Positions 26,101 through 38,269 of a stretch of DNA of 64,000 bases are shown one piece after another. How positions within the stretch are numbered: position 1 is the stretch's first letter; each line of letters begins with the position of its first letter. The DNA comes from Nymphalis io (Eukaryota; Arthropoda; Insecta; Lepidoptera; Nymphalidae). Both the position numbers and the translations under genes were made by a program. Location of the stretch: assembly GCF_905147045.1 (NCBI RefSeq), contig NC_065892.1, positions 12,681,501 through 12,745,500 of the forward strand, written 5' to 3'. The notes below the pieces were generated by a model that made no database searches, had not been told where the DNA came from, and worked only from the letters and a program-made list of their open reading frames with translations.

Positions 26101-28034
26101 ACGCTTGAATATATATATTATATACATATGTTGTGAAGAGGTAGCTTAAATGAACAATGAACAATCATATGACGAACATGCCTGCTGGATCGTTACTTAG
26201 AAGTGTAAATTAAATGTCAAACCATTTGACCTACACTTCAATTCGCATTCATAGCGAACAGATGTTTGTTCACATCACCTTTGTCAATTGACTTGATTAT
26301 AAGCAACGGTGTTGTTGAAATAATCTGATATCTAAATATTATTTCAATTAAAACTTATAATTTTGAACTGATAAATTGTAATTTAATTTAGTATTTATTT
26401 ATTTTACAAATATTTTATAGAAATAAAAAAATAAGTACCCAAATTTTGAATCCTTGAACATGTAATTTTAATATTAAAAAACAACTCAAAATGAAGAATT
26501 TAATCTTTTTTAATGATCATTTTTAAAACTTTCATACAAACAAATCGAATTTCACAGAAATGGTACCTTACAAACTAATTATTCATAAGTCAAGTTCAAT
26601 AAGTAATGATGAAAAATACATTACATCGAAATTCGGCTTATGCGTTTCATTGTCTTCATTCATTTTTTGCGACATGCATTCATATGCAAAACGGTGCGTG
26701 ACATTCAAATCGTCGGCGTTTATAAGAAATGCATGGTGCATGCGGCGCCTTAAACCCGTAATACATCATTCCTTCTAATTTACACTAAACATTACGTGAT
26801 AGTAATCAATTATTTATCTAATGTGTACGAAGTTCTTATAGAACAACATTGACTAAAATATACTTAGATATTTTAAGCTTGTTATTGAATAAACGTTTTA
26901 TTTTTTTTCCGAACGACAATTAATTATTTTTCAAATTAAATATTTCCGATCATTCCATAACTGCTTGTCTTATATTTCTGAAGTAATATTTAAATTTATT
27001 TTATTTTTAAGATGGGCACCGCGCAACTGCTTTGAGCCCCGTCAATTCATCTGTCAGACGAAACTGAAGAAAGTACCTAAATCGAAACTGAAAGAACTCC
27101 GAAGACGATACCAGAGGATGGGGAAAATTAACGAGATAACGGCACCTAGCGTGAGCAGGGAAGTCGATGACCCGAGAACAAATGACGTCACCAGTAATCC
27201 AGTGCTAAATCCCAAGTCGTACGATCTCCATCCCAATCAACTTCGACGAGGAACAAAAAACCCGATTCGCAACAATCCGAAAGCTTACGACCTACGACCC
27301 AATGAACTAAGGAAGAGATCTAGACCCAACGCGCAGAGACGCCTTACAAGACCATTCCCAGGGTACGTATTTATAAAATATACTACATATTTTAAGGCCT
27401 CGTACATTTTTTTAAAGAGTAGAGGCTGTAACTTGAACTAATAAACAATAATAAAGAAAACCTTGATCATGTCTTCTACAATTGTGAAAAAAATTCTTCT
27501 TTCTTTTTTCCTCACGATCTATCTTTTTATAAATATTGCTAGTATTATTTATTCTAGATTTATTTTCACCTCCAAGCAATTGCCTAAAATGGCAGGATAG
27601 GACCTGGATTTTTCCCATCGCTGAGAGTCATATACCTTAGTTCTAACGAAACGATTTATTACATATCGTAATATAATTGCTGTATTGTTTGCAGATACCA
27701 ATGGAACCGTCATGATCCGGAAGGTTCTTACAAGTACAACGCTGACATTCTCCAATCTGGACGAACTGGTCTCAGCCCGCAGCAAATCAAAGTGCACCTC
27801 TCCCGCCTGCAACACCTGCGCGACAGACAGGTTGCACGACGCAGGCGCATGCGCGATAGAGACGACTGGCTTGTCAACGAATCACAACCAACCATAGTAC
27901 GAGCACATGCGAGAACCTATACAGTAGACAACAACATCAGCGCCTTACACCCTAAGACTATTGTTGAAGAATTTGACATGATGCCACCGCCAGCTCCCGT
28001 CGTCCTCCCAAGACCGACCCGCGGTATTTGGTAA
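20183..28034 (+). CDS. C-type lectin-like domain protein with basic tail (3' exons, partial)
   Basis: Four exons join in frame: 20183-20261, 21545-21713, 27012-27362 and 27695-28034 (stop TAA 28032), giving 312 codons; the N-terminus is upstream or unseen. Exons 1-3 carry the second half of a C-type lectin fold. The motifs are WIGGIYDYGSRAWKW, LQWHC, then WAPRNC and FICQ, the expected W...C...W..C...FIC end, with three cysteines visible. The WND and EPN/QPD calcium/sugar motifs are absent (WAP instead), so sugar binding is doubtful. After the fold comes an Arg/Lys-rich tail with a duplicated motif NPK[S/A]YDL[H/R]PN[Q/E]LR, an RRRRMRDRDDW stretch and a proline-rich end (MMPPPAPVV). Family knowledge: secreted insect proteins of this class include cuticle-associated ones such as Drosophila schlaff. 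That link is only a guess here. The first AATAAA I see downstream is 28838-28843. Confidence 0.85.
20262..21544 (+). other. Intron of lectin-like gene
   Basis: GTGAGT donor at 20262 and ATAG acceptor at 21541-21544. It contains the SINE at 20892-21190; otherwise it is AT-rich with nothing recognised. Confidence 0.8.
20892..21190 (-). repeat. tRNA-derived SINE, reverse orientation
   Basis: Same family as 7890-8200. GTAACAGCCTGTAAATGTCC lies at the low-coordinate 3' end and TTGAACCCACGATCATCGGT (box B complement) plus CCACTAGGCCATCTTGAC at the 5' head. The head has drifted (ATCTTGAC for ATCTCGGCT). Confidence 0.9.
23335..23378 (+). repeat. Two-copy tandem repeat, 26-bp period
   Basis: GGTGCTAGACAAAGTGCA occurs at 23335-23352 and again at 23361-23378. 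Confidence 0.85.
24397..24696 (-). repeat. tRNA-derived SINE, reverse orientation, with target duplication
   Basis: Near-identical to the copy at 7890 (GTAACAGCCTGTGAATGTCC to CTGGGCCATCTCGGCT). It is flanked by the direct repeat CACAATATA (24386-24394 and 24697-24705), a clean target-site duplication, and so is a recent insertion. Confidence 0.93.
24850..24960 (-). repeat. Second tRNA-like SINE family, copy 1
   Basis: Shares GTACAGCTT, AGCTCA, AGTCAGGATCGAATCTG and GCTCGGCATC with 26008-26105. On the minus strand, box B-like CAGATTCGATCCTGA and a box A-like TAGCG... element are in the correct order, so a tRNA-derived head is inferred. Confidence 0.6.
25586..25669 (-). repeat. SINE 3' fragment
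   Basis: CTAACAGCCTGTTAATGTCC through TTGGAGCTTATTCCAC matches only the 3' third of the main SINE family. The tRNA head and body are missing, as expected from 5' truncation. Confidence 0.85.
26008..26105 (-). repeat. Second tRNA-like SINE family, copy 2
   Basis: GTACAGCTTGGGTTATCAGG, AGTCAGGATCGAATCTGCGA and CGCTCGGCATCTCATTGCGC align with 24850-24960. Box B lies at GATTCGATCC and the box A-like TAGCGCAATGAG at the 5' end on the minus strand. Confidence 0.6.
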
Positions 28035-30090
28035 ATGGTATCCCTCATATATATTTCCGAATGAGATTCAGCAAGTATTCCTTAAGTTCCTCTCACTCCA
28101 AACTTTCGCGCTTCGAAAACCTAAATTTCTTTTAGCACTTATGCAAGCAGCCTTTATTTTTGGCCTTTATTTCGTTGTAACTTTTTATATGTTTAAAAAG
28201 ATTACAACATTTTCATTTAGTTTTACCTCTTCAAATTATTCGCTTCACTCATAAAGTACCTATTACGATCGTCTTGATTGTTTTTTTTTTTGTATAAATG
28301 GTCTTGTTTTAATGGATAAAGACTACGTGTGTCATTTTTTCCACAATACCCACCCGATGCGCAAAGAATCTTCTATATGACTTATATTATTTACGCAAGT
28401 ATTTATTTTTTTATAAAATATTTTTTTTTTATGATAAGTACCTACTTCAAGGTGAAGTTTCGAGTGAACACTTTATTTACTATAAATCGTGTGTGCTAAG
28501 TCTTAGGCTGTCGAAGTATAAGTTAAGATGAATGGCTTTCTAGACTATCTACGAGAATGAATGCAGCTTCATGTTACACTTCTAATGTGATGATGTGACG
28601 ATACTGTAGCCTCATTGACGTTTTGCCTTTTTTAAACTTTTTTTTACTTCTATATGTTAAAATAATATAACACACTAAACATTATTTTTTTGGAATTGTA
28701 ATCAAAATTATGTAGAGTAACGACCTAGTCAGTAAGATAATTCAAAAATGTAAGCATTTAAGATGAGAACAGCTTTTAACACAGTTTTAAAATTCTTACT
28801 AAAATTATTGGTTCAAATATTTCACTTATTCAATATAAATAAAAAATATATTTTAAATTGTAATAATTAATACGCTAACATTCTCATTGCTTTAAGTGTA
28901 TTTATATAATATTACTTCAATCAAATATGTGTCGTACTTTATATTGGCATTTCACTGTGAAATAATATTAATGAAATAAGTATTAATCTAATTATACGTT
29001 CCACTCTGTATATTTTTAAGGTTTATTTAACGAAGGTGTAACTAATTGTAGTGCCAATATTTTAGTCCTCGCATTTAAAAAAAATAATTATTTGACAAGT
29101 GTAAATTATAATGCCGAACTTTGTTATGAATACAATTTGTTAAAGTTAGTTCTTAACGACTATTTTTTTTTTTGTTTTAAAATAATAATCCCAGCAAAAA
29201 TTCTTTTTTTTTTTTTTAATTTTGTGAATTTGCAATTGTTGTACTGTAAAATCCTAGTGATAAATTTAGTATAGATAATTTAACTAGATTTTCATGAAAT
29301 ACACAATCTCTTTTTAAATATCCTCTCTTTATAAATAAATTGAATACGCACTTGTCATTTTAATATAATATAAAAAATTTAAACTAGTCCATATGATTAT
29401 ATAGAGTACATATTTAAAGAAATAAAATAAATAGTATTAGTCCTCCACGATTTAAATTATTTATTACTACTTCTCACTTTTCAAATTTAATTAACTATAC
29501 GTGATGAAAATCCAACAAGAAGTGACAAATTCGTATTCATAGGACAACTCTGTTTTGGATAAATTTTAAATCTTTCATTATAGTTTTAAGAAAAATAATA
29601 AAAAAAACATCCGAAGCATGCATTAGTTTGGTTTCATTTACTTCATAAAAATAAAATTGAAAGTGCCATCTAGCGCCAAGTAGCCTTACCATGCTAACCA
29701 TACGTAAACCTTCCTAAAAATGAATATAATTTAATTCTATGAAACGCAATAATGCTATTATCAGAAAACAATAGGTAATATTTATGTGGAAAAAATTTAA
29801 AAATATTTTTCTCGAAAAAGATAAAGTTTACACTGGATCAACTAGATGTCGCTAGTAATATATTATAACATAAATAAGTATTTAAATGTCCAATGCTACT
29901 GATGATGTCCAAGGTCTCATAAAGGCTACGAATATTTGCCACCACACTGCCATAATGTGACACAAACAGGTTTTTCTCACTATGTTTGTCTAGCCACTGG
30001 GTTATTTCGGCTCTTAGGATTTTATTTAAGATAAAGATTTTAAGCATTTTTATTCCAGTTCACCGATTGATCACGAAATATTCAAGTATA
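28035..30090. other. 3' UTR and intergenic DNA
   Basis: Downstream of the lectin-like stop codon the sequence is AT-rich with homopolymer T runs. The probable 3' UTR may extend to AATAAA at 28838. A heavily diverged reverse SINE seems present at about 29880-30015 (CCACTGGGTTATTTCGGCTC resembles the head complement). Nothing else is recognised. Confidence 0.45.
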
Positions 30091-30111
30091 ATAGTGAATA
30101 TTTGAAGATGA

Positions 30112-30731
30112 AGCCGAGATGGCCCAGTGGTGAGAACGCGTGAATCTTAACCGATGATTGTGGATTCAAACCCGGGCAAGCACCACTGAATTTTCATGTG
30201 CTTAATTTGAAGGAAAACATCGTCAGGAAACCTGTATGTGTCTAATTTCACTGAAATCCTGCCACATGTATATTCCACCAACCCGCATTGGAGCAGCGTG
30301 GTGGAATAAGCACCAAAAACTTTCTCCTCAAAAAGGGAGAAGCCTTTTTTTCGCTGAAAAAACGCCTTTACGCGTTTCCCCCACTTGAAGTGGGGGGGGG
30401 GGTATGTGGGACTCGCCGGCGCCGAGCATGCGTTGGAATACCCACTAAAAAACCAGCGGTACCCACACCGCCTTTTCGAGGGGCGTCACGGGATCGCTTG
30501 CGCATACTACAGTGACGCCCCGACGGTTGGCCCGCCCCTGCAGGCCTCCATATCCTAGAGGGTTCTCGGGGTACATAGACCCACCCCGGCAACACTTAGA
30601 GCGGGAGGAGAAAATGCGCATAGCGCCGACGCCTTCTCCCCGGTCTTCTTCGGCGAAGCGAGTCAGCGGAGGCCCTCAGGGAGAGAAGGCCTTAGCCCAG
30701 CAGTGGGAAATTCAAAGGATGTTACTGGTTT
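30112..30731 (+). repeat. SINE split by a GC-rich insertion
   Basis: The head AGCCGAGATGGCCCAGTGGT (30112) and body up to CTCCTCAAAAAGGGAGAAGC (about 30350) belong to the main SINE. Its 3' remainder AGGCCTTAGCCCAGCAGTGG resumes near 30687 and ends about 30731. Between them lies about 315 bp of unrelated GC-rich DNA. GTGAATATTT occurs before (30094-30103) and after (30732-30741) the composite, a possible target duplication of the SINE. Confidence 0.85.
30350..30668. mobile_element. GC-rich insertion inside SINE, unidentified family
   Basis: Composition shifts sharply to GC-rich. It starts with a T run and CGCTGAAAAAACGCCTTTAC, then a CCCCCACTTGAAGTGGGGG hairpin (near 30380) and GCCGGCGCCGAGCATGCGTT, and ends near CTTCGGCGAAGCGAGTCAGC. 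GGGAGAAG and GGGAGAGAAG flank it, a possible short target duplication. The T run at the low end suggests a poly-A tail on the minus strand, so a retroposed minus-strand fragment is inferred. Short open frames across it show no domain. Confidence 0.6.
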
Positions 30732-30741
30732 GTGAATATTT

Positions 30742-31924
30742 AATATCCACGAAAAGATGAGACGAAAATCGCAGTTATCGTTATTAAAGATACCATGTAT
30801 TTACCATTTGTTCATCCGCTTAAACTTCCGCATTTACAATATTAATCTGATGATTATATCTTGAAAAATAGATATACAGAATATAATATAATGCTAATAG
30901 TTTACCTCCTTATGTAAAACATTAGGTGTATTATTTACATTTGCTAGGGGACAACGTTATTTGCGGCGTCACACACATATATGCTACATAATCAATGTCG
31001 GCTTTATTATGTTTGTTACGTTGTGATTTATTATAAATAGTCACTGTGAAACAGACATTTAAAACAATCTTTTAAGCTGGAATGGATATAGATGGCATTA
31101 TGGGTATCCTAGTTTTATTGACCCTTTCAGCTTAGCTACAAGTTACAACCGATAATAATAGCAGCTAGTATAAAACGACTTGTATGGCGTGACGGCAAAC
31201 GGTCTACTTACTTACTTACTACTTTTGCTCATCATCGTCATAACCTCGCTCCGCCGCCGGTGTCTACTCCTTCGTGAGTGCATGGCGCGTAAAGTATATT
31301 CTTCGTTGCTATAGTTTATAATCACTATAAGAATATAACATTTATTTTATTAATGGTGATATGTTATTAATAAGAAATTTAATTTTAAATAACTATCAAT
31401 TATGATGTTTTATATCTGCAGTGTCATGAGACCGACTGCTACATTTGTATTGTTTTGGCATCCCATATGCCAGCAATACAGAATATGTATTTTTTTCGAG
31501 ATAAGATTACGCCAAAAGGTGAAAAATATTCAGGTCGGTAAGGTCGTTCGCAAATAGGTATGTGGAGATATAGATTAAAAATTAACTAAAAAATAAAATG
31601 ATTTGATATTTGATTAAACCTTTAATCAAGCTGAAAATATCCATTACAAACAATAAGGTTCGATGACCTTTGGTGAAATCGTTTGACCGCAGTTCCAGAT
31701 GCCACGATACCGATACCATGGTAACCGCGTGCAAACAATCAACAATCATTCAAAAAAAACAGTAGCTTAAAGTAAATTAAGCTTTATTTCTACTGTAATA
31801 AGAATTTTACTAGCATTTAGTATGAACATTAATATTATACTACACAGCATGTAAAACTAAAATTTGAATTATGTTGTTCAGAGAAAAATAAACTTTATAT
31901 GGTTTACATAAGACCTTAAATCAA
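30742..31924. other. Intergenic AT-rich DNA
   Basis: No exon, RNA gene or repeat family is recognised with confidence. Confidence 0.5.
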
Positions 31925-34160
31925 GACTAATTTAAGTCATGCACATATTCTGGTAATAAAACAGTGTAATTGATTTTTTTTTTAAATTTATAAGCTAGCG
32001 CTTGACTCTTATCACACATGATGGAAAGTGATGATACAGACAAAGATGAAGCGCGCTTGCCTAGAAGATGCCTATTCACTCTAGTCTTGAAGGTACCCAT
32101 ATTATAGGTGGTGGGGAAAACGGAGGTCGGGAGGGTATTCCAGATTTTAGCGGTACGTATCAGAAACGAGGAAGCAAATCGTTTCGTACGTGTCTTAGAT
32201 ACGTCAACTACGTACGGGTGCAGATCTTTACGATGCCTCGCAGTTCTGTAGTAGAAAGGTGACGGAGGAACCAAATTAAAAAGTTCCTGGGTAAACTATC
32301 CGAAATATATTCTGTAGAAACCCGACAGACAGGCAACCTTACGACGATGTTCCAAGGTCTGGAGTTTTACGACAACTGTCTAGTCGCCAATGAGCGTTCT
32401 AGCACGACGATCTACTGAATCCAAAGCTTCAAGCTGGTACTTAGCAGAGCCGTCCAATAAATGGTTGCAGCACTCCGTGCACGATCTGACATGGGCTTGA
32501 TATAAGGTCAGAAGCTGTTCCGGTGTGAAGTACTGTTTGACCTTATGGAGGATACCAAGTTTATTGCCAGCAGTTTTAGCTTTGGATTAACTCAGGACTA
32601 TTGCTGAAACCCTGTCAGAGCCACAGGCCTTATTCACGTTCAAGATGATGAGAATTTTTAGAACGTCTCTTAGGAAATTCGTATCTCTGGTACAATTGCG
32701 TCGCAAGGTGGTATGTTTGGCGGTGAGGCACTTCCCGCATCAAGGCGTGAATTTTCGGCAAACAGAGCCGCTAGTAAGTTAGCCTTTTCTGTTTCCGTGA
32801 AAGCCAGGGATCCGTCGGGCTTCAGCAGCGGAGGCAGCGATAGACGACAGAAGTTCGTCTCAACCGACTTGGACAGGGACCAAAATATATTACTACCACG
32901 AGGATAAAAAGCTAATCTAGTCCCTAGGCGTCTAATTCGGTTGAAACGAGCCTTCTTGAGAACTTCTTGTAGGACTTGGCAGCAGAGTTAAAGTCTCTCT
33001 TCTTAGATGTACTGTCCGGAGCTTTGGTGATGCGGGCTACTACCCACGTTACAAACGCTGAGTTTTTACGGGTCTCAGCTTCGACGCACTCAGCGTTGTA
33101 CAACCTAGGAACCTTGCCATCTAGTGATACGTCAGTATATGGAATGAAGGACTCCATAGCCTAGCATATCACTTCGGATATGGCTTGTTCGCAGCTCGAC
33201 AGATCATTGGAAGAGAAACATATCTGCCGCCAAGGGTAGGTTGCAAAAAAGTGCCGCATCTCGTCCCAATCTGCCAACTTGTATTGCCACACCCATCTGG
33301 TGCCAGTGGGACAAGAGTCCAGAGGGTGGAAGTTGCAGACCGACCTGATCACGCAATGACCAGAAGTGCCCAAAGGAGCCGTAACTGACACTGAAAACTG
33401 GTCAGGGTTGGTAGTCAGCAGAAGTCCAGACAATTAGATGTGTGACCGTCCACGTCCTAGTTGCTTCATGTACGAGCTGAGAGAGATGTAGCGATAGTGC
33501 GAATTTGAGTGCCTCTCTCCCGGCATGGTCAGTGTTCTGGTATGGGAATAGCCAATCTTGATGGTGAGCGTTGAAATCCCCCAGAAACACTATTTGAGCA
33601 CTCGGGTACCGACGTTGAATGGCATCAGACGTGACACTGAGATACTTGAACATCCAAGTCCTATCATTCATCCACCTATAGATCTTAACCTGTATCTATA
33701 AGCACTAAGTGTCGGAGACGCTGGCAGCAGACGTCATTAAGAGCGTACATACAGATTCCTGCACGAGGTTTGAAGTTGTGCTCAAGTGAATGTCCGGGAT
33801 ACTGTAAGTACGCTACATCTGCTGGACTTGTGATTTATGTCTCCGTGAGAAAGAGCAATTGCGGCTTAGCGGTCTCGAAGTAGTGGTGGACCGCAAAGAG
33901 ATTGGAGTGCAAACCTCGTATATTTGAGAGATGCACTGAAAAAGAGAGGTGGTGCAGCCGTTGTGAAACTTTTTCCTTTCTATTTTCACAAATCATAAAC
34001 AAAATAAGTGTATGTTTGAATTGGTATGGGAAAATGGAAATTGTACGAGGTGCTACATTTTAGACACCGTGACTTTCACCGCAATGACGGGAATGGTAGA
34101 CTCGACTGGAGACAGCGGGAACGCCCGAACCCCCCTGGATATTAAACACCTATAGGGCAG
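31925..34160 (-). mobile_element. Decayed Jockey/CR1-like non-LTR retrotransposon with palm deletion
   Basis: Read on the minus strand from high to low coordinates it gives, in order, several domains. First is an apurinic-type endonuclease: LSNIRGLHSN, FLTET with a TAA stop at 33837-33835, and GDFNAHHQDW near 33580. A linker follows. Next is the RT entry motif NVNKACGSDRVSAIVLS (about 32640-32590), then immediately the RT C-terminus (KTAGNKLGILHKV, YFTPEQLLTLY, LDGSAKYQLEALDSVDRRA, FLIRTAKIWNTLPTSVFP). The catalytic palm, including the FADD/YADD box, is missing: about 0.94 kb relative to the related element at 45945. There are several stops and frameshifts. Dead copy. Confidence 0.88.
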
Positions 34161-36436
34161 ATATAAATGTTTATTGGTTATCCGTATAATGGGAACTGAC
34201 GAAGTTATTTCAACCATTAAAGGCAATATTTAGAAGGATTTTTTTATAAAACATAGATTAAATTTATTTCTTTAACAAACAGGTACTTTTTCTATTTAAC
34301 ATTATACCTTATTTGAGGGCAAGTCTACCAACCAACAATAAACATATATTATAATGTACAGGCGACATTTTAAAATTAATTTAACCATTACAGTAGAAAT
34401 AAAACTTTAATTATTAAAATAAAAATGTACAAGATTAATCTAAGCTTAATTCAAAAGGTTATTACCTTTTGAATTTGAAACCTTGAAATTTCATTAAAAC
34501 ATGTTAAAAGTAAATTAAGTAACTACGTAAAGAGTTTAGACAAAAGATTTGACGTAAGCTCCTTTTTTGAGAATATTTAAACAACATTTAAAGGTTTGAA
34601 GAATAACTAACAATCATATAATCATCATCAGAATATATATTTTTACTGATTGATAAAAAAGAGTATCTACTAAGTTTATTGCTGGTTTCTTTTTTGGTAG
34701 AAACTTCATACCAAATGGAAGTTCGAAATTTAATTTTTTATTAATTAAGACTTAGTAAAATGACTTCTCAGTTATTACATGAAGATCCACATGCATAAAT
34801 ATATCGATATAACTGAGAAGAGAGCTAATAAAACTTTTTAATTCAAAAAATCAATCTCAAGTCAATTGCGTTGGACGCACGTTCACTACCACTATATCAA
34901 CCAGATGATCATTATTATGCGACCACTTTACGAATGATATCTGAATGAAAACAAAACGGTCAATCGTAATAAAAACAAATATTCCTGAATACATTTTTAT
35001 AAAGTCCATTTCTCTTGATCCGTTTTTATACTACCAATACAATACTCCAAAATTTTGCGGAACCGTCTCCATAATTAATCGCCGTCGTCTATGAATACGC
35101 CATCCGTCACCTCGCGCTGTCAAACAAAGAGGATGAATAGGAAGGAAATAAAGCAGCGAAATTCGTGCCCATTGACTTTGACGAGATGAAAAATTGGTGC
35201 GTGTAAAAACATACTATAATACAACTGCATGTATTCCGACCCATTAAAAAACATCCCGGAGGCAGTATTGAGATCAGATATTACAAACATCTATTTTGAA
35301 CATTACATAATATACAAGACGAAGTATTCCAATCTTATAAAAACGAATATGAATAACAATTCTTTAGCAATGTATCTGAGAAACCGTTACTTGGCTACAA
35401 GCAAGTGACTAAGCCTTGCTATAACTAGATTAAAATATTTGAGATTAAAGAATTACGCAATGTGACCTAAAAAGTAGGTTAAAGCAATAAATGGGTCATA
35501 TATACTGAGCAATTACCAGCGATTAGCTTTACCTCCAACAAACTAACGCGTCTAAACTTTCACTGAGACGCGTAGACTTGTGTTCGCAAAGATTTTATAC
35601 CTAACGCGAATAATCTAGAACAAACTTGCATTTAAATATCGAATACATCAATTAATAAATTGAGTGCATAGAGAGACAATATAATTAATAATAATAATAT
35701 TGTTGTTCTGACCGAATATCAACCGAGGCGACAAATTAAAAGATTAACCATCTGCGCTGAATTATTATAGAGTAAAAGTGTGTGTCAACACATGTGCACT
35801 CTAAATTCACTTTTTAGTTAAATTTACACCTTAAATTATTTTTAATTTACTTTATGAACTCAGATTAAAAATATATATACATATTATAAGGCCTTTTTTT
35901 ATTTTTCAATTAAAAAAAACAGTTATTATCTACGCCTATAAAATATAGTTCGTTCCCAAATATAAAATTACAATACGATTAGTTTCAGCATCCTTCTCTC
36001 TTACGCAGTTATTTTCTAAAGTAAATGTAAACGGTAATAGTTGTAATAAATTAAAATAACATAGATATAATGTAAATTTGTTTTGCTAATATAAGCGTTA
36101 TGTAAAATAATTTATAAATCTAAAGAAATTACTCTTTTATAACTTTTTTTCATATACCTACCTGAAAAAAGTAATTGTTATAAAATAATATAATTAAGCT
36201 AAATGCTTCGTAGAATATAATGGTATCATTTCAGTTTTGTGCATATTTCAAAAATATATCGCAACTTCGATAGTGATCTCGCGTGACGTTTATGACTACA
36301 AGTTACTTAAATTCGATGAAATGTTTCTGTTTTTGCTATTTATACATGAAAAATTACATGTAATACTATTTATTTCAGTAGAAAAACGAGATGAAATATA
36401 TACATGTGTTAAATTGTAAATTGTGGCAAGTGGACT
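34161..36436. other. Intergenic AT-rich DNA
   Basis: It holds a 12-bp-arm hairpin at about 34449-34476 (AATTCAAAAGGT / ACCTTTTGAATT) and a somewhat GC-richer patch at 35040-35260 of unknown nature. No exon is supported. Confidence 0.5.
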
Positions 36437-36575
36437 CTAATATCTTACTGCACTAAGACGTTATGTCCTTTGTGCCTGAAGTCACGCTGAGTCTTTCCCC
36501 TTTAAACCGTAGTAAGTATTGCTGTCTCGCGGTAGAAAATATGTTTAATGGATAATACCTACCCAGACGAGTAAA
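36437..36575 (-). repeat. Partial reverse copy of interspersed repeat
   Basis: GACGTTATGTCCTTTGTGCC and TACCTACCCAGACGAG are the reverse complement of the GGCACAAGGGACATAA and CTCGTCTGGGTAGGTA blocks in the copy at 50345. Confidence 0.65.
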
Positions 36576-38269
36576 ATTTTTTTTTTAATTAATCAACAAT
36601 GACTCTTCACCAAAAAAGATCAATTTCAGGAGTGAATATAGGAAGTGTAACCAGTGCATATTTAACCACTTATAATGTAACACGATATATTATCAAATCA
36701 CTTCATTCGCTTAACATTGCTAGAATAACTAAACCAATGTAATTGTATCTTTATATTCCTACACACGATCGCCAACTAATCGTTATTTTATAATATTCTT
36801 ATCCACCGTAGACACGAACGAACATATACTTGTGCTCCTTTATTGTATTCAAACAAAAACCACCACCTTACGGAGCGCTCACCGCAGATTATACAACAAG
36901 CCGCAAGAAGTTGATCACATCTTTTACATGAGTTGCTGCAGGATCGCGAAGTAGGTTCGCGAAACTAACGCATATGTAAGAATTATTATTCCTAGAAACA
37001 GAAAAGTAACTACTGTAATATCTACTCATATTTTAATATAATATATTTATTATTTTACACGCAAATACTCTTTGTATTTTCTTAAAATGTTGTGCCTGTA
37101 CATCGTTAACGCTACGTTACGTAGCACGTAGCAAAGCGTCAGGCTTATAATTGTTAAACTCGCTTGCGATCACAATTTCAAAACGATAATGATTTTTAAA
37201 AAAAATGCCATGTGTACACACGAACACATTTATGTTCTCAAATAATTTCTTCAATTTGGTTAAAACAGATACATTTGTGATTTTAAGAGAATTTATAACA
37301 TACTTCCGCATAAAATATATAATTTTAAAGCCGAAAAGCATTGACTTTGGCAAAATTGATTTATTGTGATGTACATTGCTAGTATACGTACTTATCAACT
37401 GTGATTGAAATATGAAATCCAAACATTATAAAATAGAAGTGTTTTTAAATATTTTAAGAATCAAATATCTTTAATACATTATGTTGTCTTCAGTTTGACA
37501 TAATTATAAAATAAAACAATCATTACAATTTATAATTTAATTTTGTAATGTGACAATACGGGTCGCGTAGCCATATGTCTTAGTTTCCATCTTGGCCTAT
37601 TTCTTAAAAGGAGCATTGCTATCATTCTTAAAAAATACAATCGCGATTGTATCTCTAAAAAAGCTATTGAATGCATAGCTTAAGAGAATTTGACTCCAAT
37701 TTGAGCGCGACTGTCTCATTTATTTTAGTATGCCGATGGCAATAACCTTTGAACACGCTGTTCTTTTGAAATTTCTGACTCTAGATTATTTACTCTACCT
37801 AACATAACGTATACAAATAGAAAAACTAATCTAAACATGTATGTTTTATTATATTTTGTATATAATTCCATGTATTTATCTCATAATATCTCGCATATTT
37901 TTCCCACGGATTGGCTTTATTATTTTGTAGTGTTAATACTATTGCTACCGTATCGAATCGGTTTTTTATGAGGATGTACAAATACAACGAATGAAAAATA
38001 ATACTAATTAACTACTGAAGCCAAGCGATGACATCAACAGGACTAATTAGCTAAGTATAACTTTGAATTGATCATAAATGCCATATTTCAGTCGATATAT
38101 ATTTATTGGTATCATTCTTTACACCGACTGACAGCAATCGCGAACTAATGGTGCAGGTCAAGGCTTATTAAGTAATCGAACTGAATGACTGAATTATAGG
38201 GTAGAATAATTGGTAGAAAAATCATTTCATCATTTTAATTATAGTCAGATTTATTCAATCTTTTATACA

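Larger units (their letters stand above)
21714..27011 (+). other. Long intron of lectin-like gene
   Basis: GTAACG donor at 21714 and TTTTTAAG acceptor ending at 27011. It contains a full SINE (24397-24696), a 3' SINE fragment (25586-25669), two copies of a second tRNA-like repeat (24850-24960, 26008-26105) and a 26-bp tandem unit (23335-23378). Open frames at 22735, 23320, 25648 and 26560 show no domain and are not called. Confidence 0.75.

Noticed and set aside
30288..30760. Arg/Pro-rich frames on both strands of the GC-rich insert
   Set aside because: Open only because of the GC-rich composition and lacking any domain; they also cross SINE boundaries.
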